From a virus: a stretch of DNA of 21,488 nucleotides. Below, one piece after another: positions 15,609 to 21,488 of the stretch. Below the pieces are notes generated by a model. The model was given only the letters and a program-made list of their open reading frames with translations, was not told where the DNA came from and searched no databases. Numbering within the stretch: the first letter of the stretch is position 1; each line of letters begins with the position of its first letter. The stretch is taken from the IMG/VR virus record IMGVR_UViG_3300018041_000086, positions 1 to 21,488 of that record, one strand, 5' to 3'. A program made the position numbers and the translations under genes.

Positions 15609-18600
15609 GTATTCAAATCGCAAATACAGGACTAGGAAACAGTTTCGACACTTGGAGACTGAACACTAATCAGATAGCAACCATTATGAGCAACAATGTT
15701 GTTACTGTTGCCACATCTGATTCATCTCGAAAAAACTTTACTGAGGGTGATGGACACATCATCGGCACCTTTACTGCCGAAGAACTAAGGGCATCAGAAA
15801 TCAAAGGTGGGAACACTTCCGTTGATGGTGATCTAACTATTTCTGGAAATACTACGATTGGTGGAGACGGTCTAGGTACTTCAAGATCATTAATCGTTCA
15901 TGCAAACACTACCATTAGTGGCAATCTCATCGTTGACACTATTGGGCAAGAAGTGTTTAAAATGGGAAGTATCGAACGCATCAGAATTAATGGTGGTACA
16001 ACAGGTCAGTTCTTACAGTTAAGAGACAAAAACGATACACCAGATTTTAAAGATCTGGTATTGCGTGACATCACAGATCTTTCAACCAATTCGGCACATA
16101 TTATTCTTTCTGCCGCAAACACCACGTTTAGTGACAATGGAGATTCCCCAAAAGTTGTGTTCTCTACGACTTCTGGTGACAGGATCGAAATGTTCCTTGC
16201 CAAGGCAGCGGGTGTTGGAGACTCGGACCTTTATTTAAAATTAGTAGATACGGTTGGTGATTCAGTATTTGCCGTTGTTGATTCCGGAAACAATATTGTC
16301 GCACAGATTGATTCGACTGGTGAGGCAAACTACGAAGGAAGAATGACTGCAGTGGGATTCACCACAGAAGATCATATTCTTCCGACTGCCGATGATCAAC
16401 AAGATTTAGGTTCATCTACTTTAGAGTTTAAAGATGCATACATCGATGGTGTCGCATACGTAGATGAGTTATCATTAGGGACTGCCGCAACTCAAGGTGT
16501 CAGTACTTCAATAATTCCTAAAACTCATGATACTGTACATATTGGTTCTGCAACTCGTCGGTGGAGAAACTCGTACTTTACAGGAAATATGCAAGCAAAC
16601 AATGTGTATGTCCGTAAAGTGGGTATTGGTGGTGACTTAACTGCAAATGGATTGTCCAAACTTTCCAATACAACTGTTACGAAGTTAAACGCAAATAACG
16701 AAGTATACTTCCATGGTAACCTGACAGTCGATGGTGTATCGTCACTTAGTAACACAACAGTGACCAAGCTGAATGCAAACAATGAGGTTTACTTCCACGG
16801 AAACTTGCAAGTGCAAGGTGTTAGTTCTCTCAGTAATACTACGGTCACACTGTTTACAGCAAACAACAATGCAACTTTTAATGGAGACCGTGTTACTGTT
16901 TCTGGAAACACATTCTTACAATCTCAATTGACGGTCACCGACACAGCAAGTTTCAATGGGGACGTTAACCTTGGTAGTGCAACAGATGACACGATTACCA
17001 TGGAGGGTAACTTTGCAAATCAACACACAGAAGGCAGAGCAACATTTAGTGATTACCAATCGGGTGGTGTAGGTATTGGAACATTACCAGATACTGGATA
17101 TGATTTACATGTAAATAGAGATGCAAAGATCGGAAGAAATCTAGATATTGCGGGGGCAGTCGGTATTACTGGTGATCTTTCGATAGGTGGTAATATTACT
17201 CTTAGCAATGAAAGTGGAACAGTATTACAAGCACAAGATTTTGAAACTGAAAACTTGCATGTATCTGGAAACTCATACTTAGGTTCAGGTACATCTGATT
17301 TGATTTACTTTAACGGTGTTGCTAATAGTTCTTTGTTAATTGCTACAGGAACTCGACATAATATTGGTACGTCGTCTAGTAGACACCACATGATCTATGC
17401 GAACAACATGACAGTTTCGGATACGATCACTGCGAAAGATCTCAATGCAAGTGGTAACTTAGATATCGCAGGTAACACTGATGTCTCAGGTGCAATCACT
17501 AACGATGGCACGACACTGTTTGGTAACAACGGTAAGTTGCATGCAAACAACGTCATTCAGAATGGTAACATCACAACAGATATGTTATCTAATACTGCGA
17601 TTGCCACTGCGTTTGACGGATCAAATGGTGTTGAAAATCCTTCTGTTACATCAGGAACGTTTGGTAGTGCAACCTTAATACCAGTAATTACCGTTAACAA
17701 TAAAGGTCAGATTACTGCTGTTACTAACACTTCAGTTGCAGGTGTATCAGCATTCTCATTTAGTGGACAAGAGTTCAGAAACTTCTACATTGACACTGCT
17801 GATGGAAATAGATTTACTGCAAACATTTCTGCAGGATCTATTTCAACAAACACACTAGCAGTTCCTGTTGATGCTGACGGTACTGCTGTCACAGATTACT
17901 TTGACGGATCAAACACAGTTCAGACATTTGGTAGCTCAACCAAGATACCTCAGATTCAGGTTAACAGTAAAGGGCAAGTTGTTAAGGTAGCAAATGTTAC
18001 TGTTGCAGGTGTGAGTAGTGTTGAATTTACTCAAGCAAATAGTAATCTGAGAATTTCTACTGCGGATGGTGGATCGTTTGATGTCAATATTCATGATGGA
18101 CAACCAAGTAAACTTGAAGGAACAAGTAGTGAAGTAACAGTTACTGCGAAATCTGGTGATGCAAACACTTACGTTATTGGATTGCCTGATGATGTAACTA
18201 TCGCAGGACAGTTAAATGTTTCAGAAAATGTTGTCATTGCAGGTAACCTTATAGTTCAGGGTGCGGTGTCCGAAGTAAGCACTACGAATCTTGAAGTTGA
18301 AGATAACGTTATAAAATTAAACAAAGGTGAAACTGGACAAGGGGTAACTGATACTGGAGGTGAATCTGGTCTTGAAATTGATCGAGGGTCATTAAGAAAT
18401 GTTAGATTGGTTTGGAACGAAGCAGAAGATGTATTCGTTGTCAGAAACCAGACAGATAATCACACACTAAATATAGAAGCAAATAATTTCTTTGGTAATG
18501 CAAACACTGCTACACAATTAGAGACCGCAAGAAATTTTGCGTTGACGGGTGATGTTACAGCAACAGCAGTATCTTTTGATGGTAGTTCTGGTGTATCCTT

Positions 18601-18718
18601 GACAACAGATATAAGTGCTGATATAATTACTTCTACAGAATTAAAAAGTCCTGTTGCATTGAAGATTTATAATTCATCAGGGACGTTACAGAAAACCTTA
18701 TATGGTGCGGGTGAATAA
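15605..18718 (+). CDS. Tail fibre protein built of repeats
   Basis: A 1037-residue protein, beta-rich with many Asn-Thr-Gly repeats typical of trimeric phage fibres. The N-terminus (MSIQIANTGLGNSFDTWRLN) probably attaches to the tail. Following are short GNTTISGNL-type strands and three LGSS/IGS...(R/F)...Y units (near 273, 313 and 584). Next come three 28-residue repeats (LSNTTVTKLNANNEV, from residue 353) and an 89-residue tandem duplication carrying IPVITVNNKGQI and IPQIQVNSKGQV. A domain near 895-950 has NLEVEDNVIKLNKGETGQGV, EIDRG and LVWNE. The C-terminus is SPVALKIYNSSGTLQKTLYG. The last two blocks I recall from marine phage tail fibres. No chaperone or enzyme domain is visible. The likely role is host-surface recognition. 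The start overlaps the 68-aa gene (ATGA). Confidence 0.82.
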   Translation: MSIQIANTGLGNSFDTWRLNTNQIATIMSNNVVTVATSDSSRKNFTEGDGHIIGTFTAEELRASEIKGGNTSVDGDLTISGNTTIGGDGLGTSRSLIVHANTTISGNLIVDTIGQEVFKMGSIERIRINGGTTGQFLQLRDKNDTPDFKDLVLRDITDLSTNSAHIILSAANTTFSDNGDSPKVVFSTTSGDRIEMFLAKAAGVGDSDLYLKLVDTVGDSVFAVVDSGNNIVAQIDSTGEANYEGRMTAVGFTTEDHILPTADDQQDLGSSTLEFKDAYIDGVAYVDELSLGTAATQGVSTSIIPKTHDTVHIGSATRRWRNSYFTGNMQANNVYVRKVGIGGDLTANGLSKLSNTTVTKLNANNEVYFHGNLTVDGVSSLSNTTVTKLNANNEVYFHGNLQVQGVSSLSNTTVTLFTANNNATFNGDRVTVSGNTFLQSQLTVTDTASFNGDVNLGSATDDTITMEGNFANQHTEGRATFSDYQSGGVGIGTLPDTGYDLHVNRDAKIGRNLDIAGAVGITGDLSIGGNITLSNESGTVLQAQDFETENLHVSGNSYLGSGTSDLIYFNGVANSSLLIATGTRHNIGTSSSRHHMIYANNMTVSDTITAKDLNASGNLDIAGNTDVSGAITNDGTTLFGNNGKLHANNVIQNGNITTDMLSNTAIATAFDGSNGVENPSVTSGTFGSATLIPVITVNNKGQITAVTNTSVAGVSAFSFSGQEFRNFYIDTADGNRFTANISAGSISTNTLAVPVDADGTAVTDYFDGSNTVQTFGSSTKIPQIQVNSKGQVVKVANVTVAGVSSVEFTQANSNLRISTADGGSFDVNIHDGQPSKLEGTSSEVTVTAKSGDANTYVIGLPDDVTIAGQLNVSENVVIAGNLIVQGAVSEVSTTNLEVEDNVIKLNKGETGQGVTDTGGESGLEIDRGSLRNVRLVWNEAEDVFVVRNQTDNHTLNIEANNFFGNANTATQLETARNFALTGDVTATAVSFDGSSGVSLTTDISADIITSTELKSPVALKIYNSSGTLQKTLYGAGE
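16661..16891 (+). repeat. Three tandem 84-nt (28-aa) repeats in the tail fibre
   Basis: Units start at 16661, 16745 and 16829. The first two encode an identical 21-residue run (LSNTTVTKLNANNEV and on to FHGNL), yet 14 of those 21 codons differ synonymously. The third keeps LSNTTVT and then diverges. They probably form successive turns of the fibre shaft. Confidence 0.85.
17651..18100 (+). repeat. Direct repeat of an 89-aa unit in the tail fibre
   Basis: Matching segments (FGSATLIPVITVNNKGQI and FGSSTKIPQIQVNSKGQV) begin at 17660 and 17927, exactly 267 nt apart. Both are followed by VAGVSxxxF and DTADGN/STADGG strands, and both are preceded by FDGSN. This is a diverged internal duplication. 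Confidence 0.75.
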
Positions 18719-18721
18719 TTT

Positions 18722-20152
18722 ATGGCATTAGATCATGGCAGACCTATTCAGATAAAACAAAATGTTTTTTCTGATTTTGAAGAAATGACAGATGGTGACA
18801 TGGCATATGTTGCTAATCTTATTTTGGAAGAATTTGCAAAAGATGACACTGGACCGGGTTCCATTAATATTAATGGAAATGATGGAACACCTATAGGAAC
18901 ATTTATTGATACGAGATATACGGGAGTTACTGTTGGTACTCATCCCGTAGACTCAGATGATATAACTGAAATTAACTATGTGTTCAAACAAAATTTAAAC
19001 GAGGTGTCTTTAACGGAGGGAACGGATTATGTTCCTCCTGTAGTATTTGACTCCGGAAACACTGATTTTAGAACAGTTGATGATGGAAGAGATGAAACGG
19101 AGTTTCCTACTCCTCAGATTGGCATCCAAGCAATGGATATCGGTCAAATTAAATCAACTATTATTGATAAATGTTTAGGAAAACTGTCTTCTGGTGGAGT
19201 AGGATCGTATTATATTGGATCGACTGCTCCAGATGATGGTGGTACGTGGAAAATAATTGGTTCTTTTACAGACACTTCATTGGATGATACTGTCGGAAGT
19301 TCTGATATTGAAACTGAGGTCACTTACAATCTTTATAGAAAAACTGATGACAATGCAGAGTATGTTGTTAGGAGACCTCTGTATTTGAGATCTGATGACG
19401 ATTTATCTGAAATGTCAGACGGTGATATTAAGGATATGAAATCTATTTTACAGTACTATATCCGGACTACCGGAATTGGTCAATATGCATTACAAGAAAA
19501 TGCTCCTGCAGTAGGGACTTGGACTGCGGTTGGAAGTTCTTCTGATAAGAGACAAAACGAAGGAAATATTTCATATACTGGATTCTTTACTGGACAATAT
19601 ACAGGTTCCTACACTGCTTCTTATACTGGAACTTATCAGACTACATATACGGGATCTTATACCAGACAATACGCAGGTTCTTATAGTGGGTACTATACTA
19701 CGGATTATTCAGGAAGTTATTCTGGTGGATATTCAGGGACTTATCGTAGAACTTTTACAGGATATTATACAGGTAATTATAAAAGATTGTATGCAGGTAC
19801 TCACGGATTCTTAAAGTATTATGGTGGGTACAGCAAATATTGGACGGGAACTCACAATTATACAAGATATTGGCAAAGAACTGTCACAAAAAAATTCACA
19901 AGGTCATCTACGGGTACTTACACAGGAACTTACACTGGTGAGTACACTGGTGCATACCAAGGAGATTATTCTGGTACTTACGGAAGTCCAGTTAATAAAA
20001 ACTATGTGGGAAATTACTCGGGAAATTATATTCGTAACTATAGTGGAACCTATTCTGGTAATTACTCATCGTTTTTTACAGGGGCAACAGTTTTACAACA
20101 AGAAATTACCGTTTCTGGCACTCCAGTAACACTTTGGCAGAGGACAGCATGA
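18722..20152 (+). CDS. Probable fibre/structural protein with tyrosine-rich tetrapeptide repeats
   Basis: A 476-residue protein with two parts. Residues 1-283 hold two related segments: DFEEMTDGDMAYVANLIL near 17 and DLSEMSDGDIKDMKSILQYY near 227, and GGTWKIIGSFTD near 175 and GTWTAVGSSSD near 261. The second part, residues 285-455, is a repeat of period four, [Y/F]-[T/S]-G-x, in two blocks of 19 and 16 units separated by about 31 aromatic and basic residues. It ends in a short hydrophobic tail. There is no signal peptide and no enzyme motif. It starts 3 nt after the tail fibre stop and lies just before a small gene and a glycosyltransferase. A role as a distal fibre or adhesin is inferred. 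I do not recognise a named family, although I have a faint recollection of similar YTG-rich proteins in marine phages. Confidence 0.75.
   Translation: MALDHGRPIQIKQNVFSDFEEMTDGDMAYVANLILEEFAKDDTGPGSININGNDGTPIGTFIDTRYTGVTVGTHPVDSDDITEINYVFKQNLNEVSLTEGTDYVPPVVFDSGNTDFRTVDDGRDETEFPTPQIGIQAMDIGQIKSTIIDKCLGKLSSGGVGSYYIGSTAPDDGGTWKIIGSFTDTSLDDTVGSSDIETEVTYNLYRKTDDNAEYVVRRPLYLRSDDDLSEMSDGDIKDMKSILQYYIRTTGIGQYALQENAPAVGTWTAVGSSSDKRQNEGNISYTGFFTGQYTGSYTASYTGTYQTTYTGSYTRQYAGSYSGYYTTDYSGSYSGGYSGTYRRTFTGYYTGNYKRLYAGTHGFLKYYGGYSKYWTGTHNYTRYWQRTVTKKFTRSSTGTYTGTYTGEYTGAYQGDYSGTYGSPVNKNYVGNYSGNYIRNYSGTYSGNYSSFFTGATVLQQEITVSGTPVTLWQRTA
19574..20086 (+). repeat. Tyr/Gly tetrapeptide repeat region (12-nt period)
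   Basis: Block 1 (19574-19801) holds 19 consecutive four-residue units and block 2 (19895-20086) holds 16, each opening with Tyr or Phe in most cases and commonly Gly at position three. Codons for the same residues vary freely (TAT/TAC; ACT/ACA/ACG; GGA/GGT/GGG), so the period is conserved in protein more than in DNA. Confidence 0.9.
20139..20144 (+). promoter_or_regulatory. Ribosome binding site deciding the start of the 147-aa gene
   Basis: AGAGGA lies four bases before the ATG at 20149 and seven before the next in-frame ATG at 20152. It favours either of these over an upstream in-frame TTG at 20134. Confidence 0.6.
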
Positions 20153-20592
20153 TGCAGAATGTACATATTAAAAGAGCGTATTATTTAAATAATGCAAGAG
20201 ACAAAATCGAAGTGCATTATACGACACAAGATAGTGATGGTGTTTTTGTAGCACAAACTTCAAAATCTGAAAAAGAAGCTTCTTTGTGGATACAAGCGCA
20301 TTCTCAACTAACTGTTGAAGAAATGACGAATTTTACTAAAGATCATATTGAAGAAATTGATAATAGAAGAAGACGTATTGACGAACAGAAAAAAGCAATA
20401 CTAACAGAAAAAGTTAATGATGAGTTGTTTAAAGCAAAATTAGAAATTTTTGAATTGCCTGAAATTAAAGATTCGAAAAATAGAACTATGAAATCTAAGA
20501 TTCGTAAAGCAGAAACTCTCAATCAAGTTTATATTTATGCAGGAGCGATGATTGCACTTGAAACCCTCAAGAAAGAAAAAGAGTCCAAATAA
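20149..20592 (+). CDS. Hypothetical protein, 147 aa
   Basis: I place the start at ATG 20149, which overlaps the upstream stop as ATGA, like several neighbours. ATG 20152 is equally possible. The N-terminal 50 residues look beta-rich (HIKRAYYLNN, KIEVHYTTQDSDGVFVAQ). From about 50 on the protein is helical and highly charged (HIEEIDNRRRRIDEQKKAIL), ending in LNQVYIYAGAMIALETLKKE. There is no signal peptide; the hydrophobic end stretch is too short for a confident membrane span. I do not recognise the family. Its place right after two fibre-like genes would suit a fibre assembly chaperone or accessory factor, but nothing in the sequence proves this. Confidence 0.7.
   Translation: MMQNVHIKRAYYLNNARDKIEVHYTTQDSDGVFVAQTSKSEKEASLWIQAHSQLTVEEMTNFTKDHIEEIDNRRRRIDEQKKAILTEKVNDELFKAKLEIFELPEIKDSKNRTMKSKIRKAETLNQVYIYAGAMIALETLKKEKESK
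20541..20545 (+). promoter_or_regulatory. Ribosome binding site supporting a TTG start
   Basis: AGGAG lies six bases before TTG at 20552, inside the preceding gene. No in-frame ATG or GTG lies before the conserved start of the glycosyltransferase fold. Confidence 0.55.
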
Positions 20593-21292
20593 CGGATATC
20601 TATATGTTGGCACAACTTCCAAAATTTATCTACGATCAGCAATATACAGTGCCCAGTCTTTAAAAGACTATTATCCAGAAGCAAATGTAACTATAGCAAC
20701 TCAAAAAGAGTGGATTGATGACACTCTTTTTGATACATTTGATCATGTAATCGAAGTCTCAGATCACTACAGAGCAAAACTAGAAGCATTACCAAAAACT
20801 CCATATGACCTAACATTGTATATTGATGCTGACACTGAAGTGTGTCACGAAGATATCTCTAAAGTATTTGAAGAGATTGGCAATGCAGATATCGTTTTAA
20901 CTAAAACCAGAGACTATGCATCAGCAGAAGTTTACTTTCCCGGAGGTGAACTCAGAGATCATTGTGGTGTGTTCTTATATAGGAAAACACCAAAAGTGAT
21001 AACATTCATGGAAAAGTGGTTTGAGTACTACAAGAAACAAAAAGACCACGGAGAAGAAGGATGGCCTTACGATAGGAACTTATACCCATCTTCTTTGAGA
21101 TATTGGGATCAATTTACCTTTTGGTGGTTGCAAAATAAAACTGAATATGCTATAGTAAGAGAATATTTTAAAGATCCGGATGCACGATGGAATTATATTT
21201 GGCCGTATGAAGAAGAGGGAAGGTGTGAATGTGATCCGGATGACATTGTGATTTATCACAGAACTTTACCGAAGGAAGATCGTTTAATATGA
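20552..21292 (+). CDS. Glycosyltransferase-like protein (GT-A fold, DxD motif)
   Basis: A 246-residue protein. After a basic start, GYLYVGTTSKIYLRSAIYSA followed by a Ser-Leu-rich helix and NVTIATQKEWID fit the nucleotide-binding half of a GT-A fold. LTLYIDADTEV, with Asp92-Ala-Asp94, is the metal-binding DxD motif that holds a nucleotide sugar. HCGVFLYRKTP near 145 and WDQFTFWWL near 185 are further segments seen in such enzymes. The pattern recalls the GT8 (glycogenin-like) group, but the exact family, sugar and acceptor cannot be told. The probable start is TTG 20552 behind AGGAG, overlapping the previous gene by 41 nt; TTG 20558 is an alternative. It has no membrane segment. It could modify phage fibre proteins, DNA or host glycans. 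The ATGA overlap couples it to the next gene. Confidence 0.78.
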   Translation: MHLKPSRKKKSPNNGYLYVGTTSKIYLRSAIYSAQSLKDYYPEANVTIATQKEWIDDTLFDTFDHVIEVSDHYRAKLEALPKTPYDLTLYIDADTEVCHEDISKVFEEIGNADIVLTKTRDYASAEVYFPGGELRDHCGVFLYRKTPKVITFMEKWFEYYKKQKDHGEEGWPYDRNLYPSSLRYWDQFTFWWLQNKTEYAIVREYFKDPDARWNYIWPYEEEGRCECDPDDIVIYHRTLPKEDRLI

Positions 21293-21488
21293 AGTTATTG
21301 GATTGCGAATATAATCCAGAAGTTGTAGAAATTTTAAATTCTATTCAACAACAAGTATTCGCAGAATTAGAAAATATTGTTTGTGAAGGAAATCCTGATG
21401 AAGATTATCATACAGGACAAGATTACCTAGAGAAAATGTTAGAAAAAGACTCTCAAGGTAATCATAAAGGATTCCCTGAAGTAACGCA
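21289..21488 (+). CDS. 5' part of a small acidic protein (runs off the window)
   Basis: ATG at 21289 overlaps the glycosyltransferase stop (ATGA). The frame stays open to the window end and gives 66 residues starting MKLLDCEYNPEVVEILNSIQ, acidic, mostly helical, with CEGNPDEDYHTGQDYLEKML later. I recognise no family. The ribosome binding site (AAGGAAG) is about 11 bases upstream, which is distant, so coupling to the upstream gene probably matters. Confidence 0.6.
   Translation, partial: MKLLDCEYNPEVVEILNSIQQQVFAELENIVCEGNPDEDYHTGQDYLEKMLEKDSQGNHKGFPEVT

Noticed and set aside
19574-20086. The 12-nt period as a CRISPR-like or DNA-level tandem repeat.
   Set aside because: There are no conserved DNA units or spacers; the codons vary and only the encoded residues are periodic.
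19530-20129. Long alternative open frames in the two other + frames of the Tyr-repeat region.
   Set aside because: They arise because the repeat codons give few stops in the shifted frames; they have no ribosome binding site of their own and encode biased Ile/Leu-rich text.
20134-20148. TTG at 20134 as start of the 147-aa gene.
   Set aside because: It lies upstream of the clear AGAGGA site, and ATG 20149 fits both that site and the ATGA overlap seen at neighbouring genes.
20180-20193. Perfect palindrome ATTATTTAAATAAT in the 147-aa gene as an operator.
   Set aside because: Purely A/T, within coding sequence and easily made by chance in AT-rich DNA.

Overview
The window reads as part of the late (virion structural) region of a T4-like tailed phage. 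Nearly every base is coding, every gene lies on the + strand, the DNA is AT-rich, and the order gp5 - PAAR - gp25 - gp6 - gp7-like - gp8 is the T4-type baseplate order. The large tail protein after gp8 and the style of the tail fibre are what I associate with marine T4-like myoviruses, such as those of cyanobacteria or SAR11. That comparison is from memory, and the host cannot be read from this sequence.

Layout. Positions 1-379 hold the end of an unidentified gene and two overlapping 52-residue genes. Positions 376-1882 encode the central spike: a gp5-like hub protein with an OB fold and a short beta-helix but no lysozyme domain, then a PAAR tip protein with a C-terminal extension. A consensus T4 late promoter core (TATAAATA) overlaps the PAAR stop codon. 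It precedes a 56-residue protein resembling the chlamydial histone H1-like protein Hc1, and then the wedge genes gp25, gp6, gp7-like and gp8 (2117-9067). Positions 9079-15402 encode a 2107-residue structural protein with a DUF4815-type N-terminus. A 68-residue coiled-coil protein (15402-15608), a 1037-residue repeat-built tail fibre (15605-18718) and a 476-residue protein with a tyrosine-rich tetrapeptide repeat (18722-20152) follow. The window closes with a 147-residue hypothetical protein, a GT-A-type glycosyltransferase with a probable TTG start, and the beginning of another small gene.

How the genes fit together. The hub and spike (gp5, PAAR) and the wedge (gp25, gp6, gp7-like, gp8) would form the baseplate. 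The 2107-residue protein and the fibres would form its periphery and host-contact structures. Most genes overlap by 1-4 nt or are separated by only a few bases, which suggests translational coupling. No intergenic stretch exceeds about 60 bases. I saw no tRNA, rRNA, CRISPR, insertion sequence or convincing factor-independent terminator.

The most notable signals are: the strict four-residue Tyr/Gly repeat next to a glycosyltransferase gene; the Hc1-like gene directly behind the only late promoter I found; a perfect 11-bp inverted repeat inside the small coiled-coil gene, whose arm recurs in the gp7-like gene; fibre repeats identical in protein but strongly diverged in codons; and small beta modules shared between neighbouring wedge and tail proteins. 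I did not find a clearly new multi-gene system. The window is mainly a phage tail module with several uncharacterised parts.
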